Origin: Aaosphaeria pasadenensis
Lineage: Eukaryota; Ascomycota; Dothideomycetes; Pleosporales
Reading direction: 5' to 3'
Length of the DNA: 64,000 nucleotides
Assembly: GCA_022813625.1 (NCBI GenBank)
Contig: JAKLMB010000018.1
Coordinates: forward strand, 434,001 to 498,000
Part shown: piece by piece, positions 21,908-33,168 of the stretch
Layout of the letters: every line of letters begins with the position of its first letter
Numbering within the stretch: position 1 is the stretch's first letter
Position numbers and translations under genes: made by a program
Notes under the pieces: model-generated
What the model was told of the DNA's origin: nothing
What the model saw: the letters and a program-made list of their open reading frames with translations, nothing else
Databases searched by the model: none

Positions 21908-23090
21908 ATGGCTCAAATACGCGGTACCGCAGGCTATCACTTGGGTAATCAGAGCCCCTTCGGCAACGCTGGACGCAATGATGGGAGCACAAACGATCCA
22001 AGCCCGCTGGATGCACTAAGGGCACAAACAAGCAAAGTTGAGGACTTTCTGGACACTCTCTCCGACCCTATCAAGCCGTAAGTACACCCTGTACGAGACC
22101 AGAGCTCGAGAATTGCCACTCCGCCTGTTCAATTGAGATTATTTGCGGCGCGGGACTGTGCCTCCTGCAATGCAGTTTTTTCTTGTCTGTTTATCCTTTG
22201 AAGCTAACACGGGGCGTTGGATAGATACTTGCCTGCGATCGGACGATTCTTAATCGTGGTAACCTTCCTCGAAGATGCGCTCCGAATCATGACCCAATGG
22301 AACGACCAACTCACCTATCTCCACGATTACCGACACAGTACGCATTCTCCCTACCCCGTTGTAACACTCCTGGAACACTGCTGACTTGTTTGTTTGTTTA
22401 GTCTGGAACGGCGTTACACACCTCTTCCTCATCGTAAACGTGATCGCTATGACCGTCTGCTCCATCATGATCATTGCCCGCAAGCACTCCGACTTTGGCG
22501 TTTTCGGTCTCATCGGTGTTGTGGTTCTCCAGGGTGTCGGATATGGATTGGTGTTTGATTTGAACTTCTTCTTGCGCAACTTGTCCGTCATGGGTGGACT
22601 CCTCATGGTCCTTTCCGACTCATGGGTGCGCAAGCGGTTTGCTCCCGCCGGTCTCCCTCAATTGGATGAGAAGGACAGGAAGATGTACTTCCAGCTCGCT
22701 GGACGTGTCCTCTTGATCTTCCTCTTTGTCGGCTTTGTTTTCCGTGGCGACTGGAACGTCTGGAGGATCAGCGTCAGCTTGCTCGGCTTCGTCGCCTGCG
22801 TCATGGTCATTGTTGGATTCAAGGCCAAGTGGAGTGCCACCATGCTCGTCGTCATCCTCAGCGTCTTCAACCTCATCGTCAACAACTTCTGGACTCTCCA
22901 CCCCCACCACCCCCACAAGGACTTCGCCAAGTACGATTTCTTCCAGATCCTCTCCATTGTGTAAGTTCCCATATTAAGATCTCCCACCTCCGCTTCAGCA
23001 GCTAACAATATATACAGTGGTGGTCTCCTCTTGCTGGTCAACATGGGTCCCGGACAGTTCTCCGTCGACGAGAAGAAGAAGGTTTACTAA
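21908..23090 (+). CDS. SURF4/Erv29-family ER cargo receptor
   Basis: Exons 21908-22077, 22225-22337, 22402-22960 and 23018-23090, total 304 residues; all joins keep phase. The start is ACCATGG. Erv29/SURF4 proteins are polytopic ER membrane receptors that load soluble cargo into COPII vesicles. The family signature is clear: LDTLSDPIKPYLPAIGRFL, then FLEDALRIMTQW, and hydrophobic helices across RHIWNGVTHLFLIVNVIAM, SIMIIARKHSDFGVFGLIG, QLAGRVLLIFLFVGFVFR, ISVSLLGFVACVMVIVGFK and MLVVILSVFNLIVNNFW. The HPHHPHKDFAKYDFFQ segment near the C terminus is also characteristic. It ends KKKVY, so the last four residues KKVY form a KKXX COPI retrieval signal that fits cycling between ER and Golgi. SEC13, the COPII coat subunit, is encoded 6 kb away, probably by chance. 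Confidence 0.95.
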
Positions 23091-24023
23091 ACGACAAAAT
23101 CTATTGATCCCTTTCACGAATTTTGAGTCTACATCCCAACATTTACGCGCAGAATTCACGACAGAGATGAATCCATCTTATTCCTTTTCTCAGATCACTC
23201 GTCATATCGCAATTGTACAACCCTAGCTCCACGGCCGACGCACCAACAGCAAGAGGAACAAGACGGAAAGAAACACACCGCATGCTTTGGCAACAGCAAG
23301 CAGCCGGCTGGGAGGAGAGCTGTAGAGAGAGTGTGTGTGACAATTGCAATACAAAAAATCATGGTAGCGGCTTTTAGCAAGGAGTACTCCTGGAAATTGG
23401 GGGGACCCCTGTAGAACTATATCTCTCACCTTTTTCCCTTTTATTTTTCATCATCCAAACCTAACTGGGGGCGTCATATCGTTGTGTGCTTATAGCAATT
23501 GGTTGGTATCCAAAGCACCACAATTAGCAAATATAAATGTTTTTTTTTTGAACTCAACCTCATGATTTTGACTTGTATTTGGTGATGATGACAGACAGCA
23601 GCAACATATTTCAAGATTGTCATTACAAATTGTCTACATAACACTAGCTTTTGTTTTCGGGGGTTTGTTTAGGTATATATAATTGAGGACAGTTCTTCGG
23701 TACTCTTGGCCTGGTATCCACAATTCTTCTCTCTTCGTCGGGGACCGCCGCCATAGTGTAGACCATCGATCGCAGTCCATCGCCCAAAACTGCAGGTGCC
23801 CTTAGTCATCGATACCTCAAGCACCCCTCCATCGACCATATCTATCTGCGTCAACCTGCATATCCTGACACTCTAACACTTCTTGATAGCTTCATACTAT
23901 TTCTTTTTGAATTATTTTTGGAGACCAAAAGTTCTTGCCGTATTCCTCGATAGTTCACCGCATTTACCAGAAATTAATCAACAACGCAAGGAAACTCGGG
24001 TAGTGACAGAACGATCTAAAACG
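23091..24023. other. Gene-free interval
   Basis: About 0.93 kb holding the SURF4 3' UTR and the promoter of the nucleoside hydrolase gene. An oligo-T tract lies near 23540. Nothing else supported. Confidence 0.5.
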
Positions 24024-26116
24024 ATGGCTCCGAACCGCATTATCATCGACACTGACCCTGTAAGTCTTACACTTTTTGCCATTGAGTCCACACCACGACA
24101 GCCAGCCTTTCACGGTAGTTATATCATCATGTAATCGGAGTATTTGGTTTCCGAACACTTGCAAGAAGAACTACTCACTATCATGTCATTTTCCATCTAA
24201 GCACTCTTTCTCCTGAGAGTACAGCAAGGAGACTGAATAGTAAGCTGACGCAAATGTAATTTTTTGAACAGGGTGTTGACGATGTTCTCGCCATGCTTCT
24301 CGCCTTCTCGGCGAAGCCTGAGGAGCTTGAGGTCTTGATGCTGTCGGTGCAGTTTGGCAATATCGATGTGCAGAGGTAAGTCGCGTTGCCTATCTCCCCC
24401 TAATACTTTCTCACCGGCGAATCTGATCCCTATCGGTGGATGAGTGGAGTACTATGAATTGTATTAGAAACATCACATTTGGACTTGGCTGATGCGTGTT
24501 CATAGCTGTCTGAGGAACATCGTCTCGCTGTTCCAGTTCATCGAGAAGGAGAGGGCTTGGAGGGTACAGAATGGGAGGCCCGCTGGGTTTGAGACGCTGG
24601 AGAAGACGAAACCTATTGGTATGTTTACGCTATTTCTTCCTCTCCTCTCCCCTTTCCATGATGGTATGGCTTATTTACTAACAATGTATGGTGTAGTTGC
24701 GGTTGGTGCGGAGGAACCTCTTGCTGAGCATATGATGGTCGCGGACTTCTTCCGTAAGTATTCCAAAGTGGATACAAAGGGAAGAGTTTACTGATTTTTG
24801 ATAGACGGCATCGATGGATTGGGCGGTATTCACCACAGCGTACGATAACCTTTCCCTTCCATTCTATATCATTATAGTTCTGTTGGAGGCACATGACTGA
24901 CATACTACAGCATCCCCATCTCACACCGGCGGAAACCTGGAAGTCACTGTTCCAGCCGACGCCCGAATCAATGGACGCAGAACAGGCAGCCAGTCTTCAA
25001 GCCGTGAAAGACCAGCATTCTCTCTTCACGCCATCGACGAAGCCAGCCCCTGAGGAGATGCTGCGCCTGCTCAGAGAGAATGAGCCGGACACCATCACCA
25101 TCGTGGCGATTGGGCCACTGACGAATCTCGCCGTCGCTGCGGCTACGGACCCTGAAACTTTCCTCCGCGTGAAGGAGGTTGTGGTTATGGGTGGTGCTGT
25201 CGATGTGCCAGGAAATGTAGGTCTTTCTCTCTATCGATTGGTCAATTTTAAGCGGATTTGTTCCATACCTCGCAATTTAACTATTGCGAAACCCACTATT
25301 CCTGGCTCTTCATTCTCTTCAAGTCTTTCTCTACAAAAGTTCCAGTGACTCTCAGACTAACCCTGCAACAGATGACTCCAGGCGCTGAGTTCAACACCTA
25401 CGCCGACAGTGTAGCTGCAGCCAGGGTCTTCGCTCTCACAAGTCCAAACCCAAGAACCACGATGCCTCCCAGCATCCCAGGAGGAAAGGGCCAACTACCC
25501 GCATACCCGGAGACCCTATCCAAGCAATTGAAGTTGAAGCTCTTCCCACTCGGTATGTCAATATGCCACTACCTCTGTTCCCCTCCCCTCCCCTTCTAAC
25601 TAAGATCTCCTTCTCTGAATCGATGACTAACGATAACAAGACATAACAACCCCCCATCTCCTCCCCCAATCTCTTGTGAAATCATACACAGCTCCCCTCG
25701 AATCCTCCCCTCTAGTCCAGTGGGCCTCCCTCTTCCTCTCCTCCACCTACCGCAAGATCCACTCCATCCGCCCGACTCTCGACGCTTCGACGCTGGGCCT
25801 CGAAATGCACGACCCCCTGACCATCTGGTACTGTCTCACGTCGTCTGACCCAAAGTGGGAGTTCAAGCGCAGCGAGGACATCCGCGTGGAGACGAGCGGG
25901 CAGTGGACGAGGGGTACCTGCATCGTGGATCGGAGGGGCAAGGGCATGAAGGTGGATAGTGATGTGGAACATGGATTGGACGATGAAGTTGCGGGGGATG
26001 CTGGGGGCTGGTTGGATGAAAGGAAGGGGAACAGGGTTGATAGGTGTGTGGGGAGTCCTGGGACGGACGTTTTCGCTGGGGTGTTGCTAGATAGGGTCTT
26101 CGGGGGCGCGAAGTGA
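24024..26116 (+). CDS. Inosine-uridine preferring nucleoside hydrolase family protein
   Basis: Eight exons: 24024-24059, 24272-24375, 24506-24618, 24697-24753, 24805-24839, 24911-25216, 25372-25552 and 25641-26116; 435 residues, all joins in phase. It hydrolyses the N-glycosidic bond of ribonucleosides to free base and ribose (salvage). The N terminus has the hallmark calcium/ribose site DTDPGVDD with Asp11, Asp15 and Asp16. Mid-protein VVVMGGAV and TPGAEFNTYAD match the family, and the C-terminal catalytic/metal pair His334-Asp335 sits in LEMHDPLTIW. The first coding exon is only 12 codons and splits the motif after DTDP. It is longer than bacterial enzymes (~310) because of inserts around residues 30-150, typical of fungal members. 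The nucleoside preference cannot be told. No signal peptide, so probably cytosolic. Confidence 0.92.
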
Positions 26117-26344
26117 GTGGTAGGAGAGAGGGATGATGGAAGTGTACATGAGTGGGGAGATATTTAGATTTTCGATCTATAGATATGGACCAGCCGGACT
26201 ATTTTCTCAAAAGTAAGATCTTCGGGACCACCATCTCCAAATCAGTTCTTCTCTCCATTGTCTTAAACCCTCTTGCACACATCACCCAAGAACCCCCAAG
26301 CACGAGAAGCGTGAAAGCACCACTCCACCATCCACCCCCTCATC

Positions 26345-27262
26345 TCACTCCCCCATCTCACCCCCCCTAGCACCCCCAACCTCATCCTCAAGATACTGGC
26401 ACAAAATCTTCGACAACAACCACGCCTCCGAACTCAACCTCTCCCTCTCCCCCGGCAACTGATCCAAACATACGAACCCCAACCCCAACCCCTCGCGCGT
26501 CTCCCTCACAATCTTCAAACACCCCTCAAGATGATACCGCGCGAGCTCGCGGTTCCCCCGCAGCGTCTCTATGGAAATGAACATGAGCCCGCAGACCAGA
26601 AACTCCCCCCGGTTACACGGCACGTTGTCGTACGTCTGGGACACGAGGGCGCGGATCGCGCGGCCGTAGTAGTAGTTGCCGACGAGCGTGGCCGACGAGG
26701 ACGACTCCTGTGGGGAGCGAGACGATTGGTGCGAGCACGCGAGCGCGATGGCGGCGTGTCGGATCGGGGGGGATGATTGTGCGTAGCGTACGATGCGGCG
26801 GCCCCAGTCTGCGTCCGCGCCGGGAAACCAGCAGAGTTCGTGGACGGCGGTCGTGCGGAAGTAGTCGAGGTGGTGGCTGCTTAGGCTGGCGTCCTGGTCG
26901 GCGGGAGAGGAGGTGGAGGGCTGCAGAAGCATGGGTGAGGGTGGTGGTGGTGGTGGAAGTGGAGGTAGTGGTGGTGCGGTTGCTGCTGGAGGGTGTGGAG
27001 AGGGGACCATGATGATCCATTGACGGTCGTTGTTGTAGCCTTCGCATGTGCGGCCGGTTGTGAGGCACTTTTGACATGCGGGTCGCTGTTCGTCACATTT
27101 GACGCGTCTGACTCTGGATACCAATGCCGTTAATCAGTACGAGAGATTCGATGTATGCTTCAATCGCGGGTTCAGGGGTTGAACGACGTACTTGCAGGTG
27201 TGGCATCCCGTTCGGACTTTTGCGTGGGTTGCTCTCGTGCGTTTCTTTACTTGTTGAAGCAT
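26345..27262 (-). CDS. Zn2Cys6 transcription factor, unusually short
   Basis: Exons 27262-27192 and 27113-26345, intron 27191-27114, total 279 residues. The splice falls inside the zinc cluster and rebuilds it exactly: GCHTCKVRRVKCDEQRPACQ then KCLTTGRTCEGY, giving CX2CX6CX5CX2CX6C. This binuclear cluster binds CGG-type DNA half-sites. A Pro-rich linker with poly-Pro runs follows, then a helical part resembling the start of the fungal transcription-factor middle region (TTAVHELCWFPGADADWGRR, PIRHAAIALACSH, RYHLEGCLKIVRE). Such factors usually run 450-700 residues; this one stops soon after that repeat-like helix with GGARGGEMGE. It may be a genuine short form or a 3' truncation. It converges on the nucleoside hydrolase gene with only 228 bp between stop codons. 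Confidence 0.85.
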
Positions 27263-28882
27263 TTCTCTATTTTCTTTATGTTTTCCTCTTTCTGATTTCT
27301 TTCCCTTCTCTTGCTTCTTTCTCGCTTGATATTTGATTGAATATCGTGGAAACGTTTCTTTACCACATCCGATAAATTTTGATTAGTATCGTATAGAACA
27401 AACGATCCAATCCTTATATACAAATCTACATGATAGTTGCCTGCCTAAAGTGTGAGTGGGCTATCCAGCATCATTCACACCTTTCTCACTCACATACATC
27501 ACTAAGCATTCCCGTATGATGGCAGACGAACGAAACAAGCTGCCAGCTAGCCCTCCAGCCTCATCTGTGCAATTCCCTGCCAGCCTCAGCATGAAATCTG
27601 GTCCGGCACATCCTGACCGCTACAGTGCAGCGAGGGGGAAAACCAGGGTGATGGATTTGGAAGGGTTGAGGTTGTTGCTGTGCTTACATCGGATCAAAGT
27701 GATGTATTGAATGGCGCTAGTGACGGAAGGGGTAATGAAGTACGATGGAACCAATCAAATGGCGTGTTTCTTTTGGTTGTCATTGGTGTAAAAGGAACAA
27801 TGGCCGTTTTTCGCGCGGAGCTGAGCCTCAAAAGTCATGCTTCGTCTCGCTCGGACAAGTTGATGACGATGATGGCGATTATGACGAGGCAAAATAACGA
27901 TGTTCTAATCTAGCCACCAAAAGATCAAATACCCTGACCTGAGCAGCTGAATGTTGTGTATTGCAGAAATACTTAGCGGCCATGGTCATGACCAATTAAT
28001 TCAATGAGCATTCGAGTTTGACAATGATCGACGTTGAATCTGGGCGTCAGAGTCGGGCTCAATTAATCCGTATTGGATTGTTTCTGCTGGATGTGGTTTT
28101 TGGCTTTTTTTAGGTCATCTTTGTAATGTATGTTCTATAATTGACGGCTATCAGCTATTGGTGAAGCTACGATTGATCCTGATTAGTGAACTTGTTGCTG
28201 AAGTAAGATGACTATGAACAGTAGTTATTTGTCGGTTCTACACCTTGCATCTGAGTTGTTAGGTCACGGTCGATGATCATTCCCATACAGAATTCGTGAT
28301 TGGGATGGGATATCCATGCTCCACCGATGGGGACATGGTCATTACGGTTTCAGCGTCCTGTCAATTGCGGGTGAAGTTATGGAATCAAGTTTCAGGTAGA
28401 GAGTAATTATTTTGGGCAGCTGAAATAACAATTGGACCAAAAATACTGACTTGTAGTAGACAATTGGACTGAATCGAGATACAGAGTGCTTGATGCGCAA
28501 GTAGCAAGAAATACATACAAGCTCTTTTGAACCTGACAAGTTGTATCCAACAGCAAACTTTTCGAACAATATGTATTTAATCTAATTCTAGACCAATATC
28601 TTAAGATACCATTCTGTGGCATTGTTCTCCGAGGGCTTTCAATGATCTGGTCATAGTTCATAGATTAGATCTTAGATCGATCTAATCTAATCTAATCTCC
28701 CACGCCGCTTCGTGCACGGGCCAATCGGGAAAGGCCAGAGCAGCACCGCAAGCTTGCGAGTGTCAACTCCAGCAACATATCCAACATCAAACATCCCATT
28801 TCAATCCCCCCGAGCTCTGCGCCTTCTCCTCCACAACGAACCCAACCAAGTTTCTCCCATTCTCCTTCCTCACATTTTAGCC
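27263..28882. other. Divergent interval between the zinc-cluster gene and SEC13
   Basis: About 1.6 kb. The left part holds the promoter of the zinc-cluster gene; the middle (about 27.9-28.6 kb) is A/T-richer and featureless; the right part holds an inverted repeat at 28661-28689 and the SEC13 promoter. No gene seen. Confidence 0.5.
28661..28698. repeat. Inverted repeat plus ATCTA array upstream of SEC13
   Basis: Perfect 11-bp arms TAGATTAGATC (28661-28671) and GATCTAATCTA (28679-28689) flank a 7-base loop, and an inner 12-bp palindrome TAGATCGATCTA lies at 28673-28684. The right arm continues into tandem ATCTA units to 28698. It is about 185 bp before the SEC13 start codon. Confidence 0.75.
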
Positions 28883-30327
28883 ATGGTGAGTACCACTTGC
28901 TCCTTCCCCCTTACATTGTTACACAATGCAGTGCAGTGCAGCTGCCACCGAGGATTCCCCGGCTAACGCAGGCGCGACATTCCAGGCGAACGTAATAGCG
29001 AATTCCGGCCACGATGACATGATTGTACGTCTACATACACCTCCGTAACTCCTCTCTGTTCCAATCTTCGGACCCACACAGTATCCCCTCCAATAATCCA
29101 TCGTCCACTGCGTTGCTGCCCGCGCCCGCACACGTAGCACTTCCAATTTACGCCCAACATCACAGGGAGGATACAAACATGGCGGAGACAGCAACAGCAC
29201 CAGCGGCAGCAGCAGTGTCGACGAATGGAGGCGGGAGCGGACACGAATACTCGAACAAATTGGTGGACCTTCTCTCCATAGATACTGACAATGCGCAGCA
29301 CGATGCCGTCCTAGACTACTACGGCAGACGGTTAGCCACATGTTCGTCCGACAAGACGATCAAGATCTTTGAGGTTGAGGGACAGGAGCACAGACTTGTA
29401 GAGACACTGAAAGGGTATGTCAAAATCTACATTGGGTCTTCCCCGATTGGCCGTCTCTCTGCCTTTCCAACGGCCCAATATTTCTGAGGGAATCCCCGAC
29501 TGACATCATACGTATTCAAGACACGAAGGCGCGGTATGGTGCGTCGCCTGGGCCCATCCAAAGTACGGCAACATCCTCGCATCCAGCTCCTACGACGGTA
29601 AAGTCATAATCTGGCGTGAATCCTCCTCGCAATGGACCAAGATCTACGACGTCGCCCTCCACTCTGCATCCGTGAATCTCGTCGCCTGGGCCCCGCATGA
29701 GGCCGGCTGCCTTCTCGCATGCGCCTCTTCCGACGGCAACGTCTCCGTCCTCGAATTCAAGGACAACAACTGGTCGCATCAGGTATTCCAGGCCTGCGGC
29801 AGCGGCGTCAACTCTGTGTCTTGGGCACCCGCCGTCAACCCCGGACAAGTCACTAGCGCAAGCGGAGGTGCGGCTGGCGCAGCGAGGAGATTTGTGACCG
29901 GCGGAAGCGACTGCCAGGTCAAGCTTTGGGAGTGGAACAACGAAACTGGCGGATACACCAACACGAGGATCTTGCCCGGCCACACCGACTGGGTCAGGGA
30001 CGTTGCGTGGTCGCCGACTGTGTTGAGCAAGTCGTATATTGCCAGTGCATCTCAGGATAAGACGGTGCGGATCTGGACCAGCTCCGATCTTCGTAAGTTC
30101 ACCACCTACATATTTACATAGTCATTGCGATGGAATTACTAGTTGCTAATATATCATCAACAGAGGACTGGAAATCAACAACCCTCAACGTCGAGGCCGC
30201 CGCCTGGCGCGTGAGCTGGAGTCTCAGCGGCAATGTCCTCGCTGTCAGCACGGGTGACAACCGCGTCAGCCTCTGGAAGGAGAGACTGAGCGGCGGCTGG
30301 GAGTGCGTCAAGACGATCGAGGAGTAG
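28883..30327 (+). CDS. SEC13: Sec13, COPII coat and nuclear pore WD40 protein
   Basis: Exons 28883-28885, 28986-29024, 29299-29414, 29521-30092 and 30164-30327; 297 residues. Sec13 pairs with Sec31 in the COPII outer coat and with Nup145C/Nup84-complex members at the nuclear pore. The start of the mature frame, ANVIANSGHDDMI|HDAVLDYYGRRLAT, matches the Sec13 N terminus and requires the ATG to be a 3-nt first exon (ATG|GTGAGT). WD repeats are plain: ATCSSDKTIKIFEV, GHEGAVWCVAWAHPKYGNIL then ASSSYDGKVIIW, RFVTGGSDCQVKLWEW, GHTDWVRDVAWSPT, ASASQDKTVRIW and AVSTGDNRVSLWKE. The length is as usual for the family (~300). A branch-like GCTAAC just before the 28985 acceptor supports it. An alternative acceptor at 28931 would insert 18 residues in frame. 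Confidence 0.93.
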
Positions 30328-31390
30328 TACTCCAAAGATCTGTCCAGGCGAAAGAAGTGAGGATATCGGTAGAAAGCACTTGAGCGTTTCGAAGTGGGGA
30401 ATTCGCAAAGCACTCGAAGAGAAGTCGAACGCAGCAGCCCCATTTTTGCGCAGTCCTTTGGATGTTTACCTTGAGGATGCGGGCCGTAGGATAGGATAGT
30501 ATAGGAAAGATTCGAATATCCCCCAAAAAACCTCTTTCCCCCTTGGTTTTTGTTTCGCTTTTGAAGACGGGGGGAGCGAGAGCGAGAGCGAGAGTGGGGA
30601 AAAACCCCTCTCACTCGAAATGTCCACATTACATTTTACATAGATCATCAAAGACACAACATCAAATCACGAACGACCCTACAAGATCATTGACATATCG
30701 CTCACATACGCACGCGGTTATTTTCTCATAAGCATCGTGCGTGGTCGTCCCTTTGCCTTCACTGGTACGATTCCATGGCGTATGAATGTTAAGAATCGTA
30801 TCACCCAAGCGCCAGGCAATGCTCAATCCTGAAGAAAGTGTCATGAAATTCAAATTCAGAAATTCCTGAGGAAACGAATATGGGACTTGAGAGAGTACTA
30901 AGTCACCTCCTCCTCCACCTCTCTCGTTCTCCGTCCCTAGTTTTCCCCATCCGGCTGGTCAGGACGGGGAAAAGAAATCAGATAATGATGTTTGAAAAAG
31001 ACGTGCAAAAATGTGGAAACCGGGCCTTCTTATTTTCCTTCCTCGATGGTGGCCATGTGTGGTCGAATGATTCAAGTGTTAAAACTTTTCTCCCGATCTC
31101 TTCTTCAAAGAACCTGAATGTATGGTCCAGTCGAAGATGAAGGTGATTGGAATGTCCCATATGTTGGACAGATGTCGGCATATGCCTGCCATTCTCCGTG
31201 TCGATGCTGTGATATTCCGAAGACTCCCACTGTCTTCCAAAGGGGGGATATAGCTCCTGCCTGCTGAGAAAAGCGCCTACAGGAAAGGCGCAGTCGAGGA
31301 TACGCACGCCGGTTTGTGCAATCAAAAGACGTTTTGTGCCTCCGTTCTTGTAGGCTATCGTTCAATGGGCGACTTGGACGGATATGCCCC
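30328..31390. other. Convergent 3' interval (SEC13 / F-box gene)
   Basis: About 1.06 kb of 3' UTR sequence. A GAGCGA-type repeat lies at 30574-30594 (three and a half units). Short ORFs are not supported. Confidence 0.5.
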
Positions 31391-33168
31391 TCACGCATCA
31401 TCATCATCGCCATCATCATCTGTGGGCAAATCCTCTGATCCTTCGGTATCGCTAGGAACTTCGTCGACTGCCCAAAGCAGGAACGGGCCGCTGTTGTGTG
31501 CCTGCGAAATGTTAATATGCCATTTTCATGGCATATGGAATTATTGGTGGGCTGTGATGGCAGTGGCAGAATAGAAGAACGCTTTGGCAGCGAAAGGGAC
31601 TTAAACTTACGTAGTGTGGGTCGTCCAGATCTCCTGATGCGAACCACCATCGGCCAATAATCAATCGACCACCAGGGAGAACGACTCCCTCATATGCCCA
31701 AAGATCATCCATCTCACCCTGGTGAAGAGGAAGGAAGTGCTTCATCAAGGTGATTCGCTGCCATCCGGGAATGCCTCCCTGACGCGGTAGGGCGTTGACC
31801 CAGCCAGACGCAAAGAATTCGTCACCCTGGTCAGACCCTTCCCCGGATATGCGCAGGGCAGTGGGCAAATTATCGATGTTCCTGTACGTTTTGTGCTGGG
31901 CTCGAGTAACTGGAGGCATCAACGTCGAAGTAAGCGATCGAAGTCTTTCCTCGTAGTACTGCGGCCACTCGAACTTCAAAGAATCGTTTACTTGGAACTC
32001 GAGATCCTGGCATCGCAATCAGTATAAGGGTCGTTTTCCGTATGGAAAAACATTGCGTGTGGTCTTGAGCTATTCCAGAGGAAAGGAACAAACTTTCGTT
32101 CGTTCTGGATTATCATCATACCTGTATACAGGACGGACCCAGCTCAATGTGCTTATCGTCGAATATCATGCCCCGCCTTTTATTAGGGTCGCGAATGTGA
32201 TCGCGCTCGCGTTCATTCAAGTAGGAATACGTGCCCTTCCAGTGTCTACTGAGGGGCCGGCAACCTTCCTCAAGTCTAGACTGCCAGGCAGAAGGCCTAT
32301 CACCCCAAGGAAAGTATTCCATGGCATCGTAGAGAGTTCCTAACTCAGGCTTGGCTATGTGATGATGGAAGAAATTCATGCAATCCAAGATCCAGGTCAT
32401 GTTAATCGTATGCATATACTGGCCATAAAACATAGGCACTGCCTTCACATGGGCGTAGACTGCGCACTGAGAGTCTTCGAAGGGGAGAATGTCGTATGCA
32501 TTCCCAATGTCTTCGATCAGCAGTTGTGCACACATGATACGAACCGCTCCAAGCATCCGATCGATGTCTGACTCGAAGCCCTCAGGTATTCGATTGGCAA
32601 AGGCTTTGATGCTAAGAAAGTGATTAGAACTGAGGATGAACTTGATGATTTCAATCTGGTTGGGGCATCGCATGGCGCCGTCTTCTTCATCCATCCGAGT
32701 ACCACCTTGGAATGACTCTGGACGAGATTAGATGCAGTGAAGTTCAAACGTTGATCCGTCCTCACCATTGATCATGTCTTTCAAATGCCAGATGAGCTTC
32801 TTCTCGGACTTTGTCCATTCTCTGTCAAACTTCATTGTGATTCCTTTCTTGAATATCCTTGTCCTTGTTTGGTACTTTATCTTCATCTGCCCATTTGAGA
32901 AGTTTGCGTCGTATGCATACTTTTCCCGGAATCGAGTCCTCCAGAAAGAATTGTTGTCGCCATTCACGGCATAGTAGGTACTCCGGCAAACGCTACTGAA
33001 GTTGACAATGTCCTGGTCCGTATCGAGGAAACTGAGTACGAGTTTGTTTATCTACAGATGAGGTTGGCAATGCTTGGCCATTGCCGTAGTAGGGATCATG
33101 ACTGTTGTACTTACCTCTATCGGCAGAATGTTGAAAGCTGCGGGAGGAGCTGGCTGTGCGGCTGCCAT
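31391..33168 (-). CDS. F-box protein
   Basis: Exons 33168-33115, 33051-32766, 32717-32122, 32006-31611 and 31501-31391; 480 residues, all joins in phase. The F-box is at about residues 11-55: AFNILPIEINKLVLSFLDTD then QDIVNFSSVCRSTYYAV, which would bind Skp1 and make the protein a substrate adaptor of an SCF ubiquitin ligase. No WD40 or LRR repeats follow. Instead there is a ~400-residue region with conserved-looking aromatic blocks (HHHIAKPELGTLYDAMEYFP, GDEFFASGWVNALPRQGGIP, WAYEGVVLPGGRLIIGRWW, HNSGPFLLWAVDE) of a kind I associate with uncharacterised fungal F-box proteins. The last exon adds an acidic tail ending DDDGDDDDA. The substrate is unknown. Confidence 0.88.

Noticed and set aside
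24024..27262. Purine-use gene cluster (nucleoside hydrolase plus regulator)
   Set aside because: Only two convergent genes, no permease or other salvage enzyme nearby; adjacency alone is insufficient.
21908..30327. Functional cluster of SURF4 and SEC13
   Set aside because: Both act in COPII transport, but unrelated genes lie between and both are dispersed housekeeping genes in fungi as far as I know.
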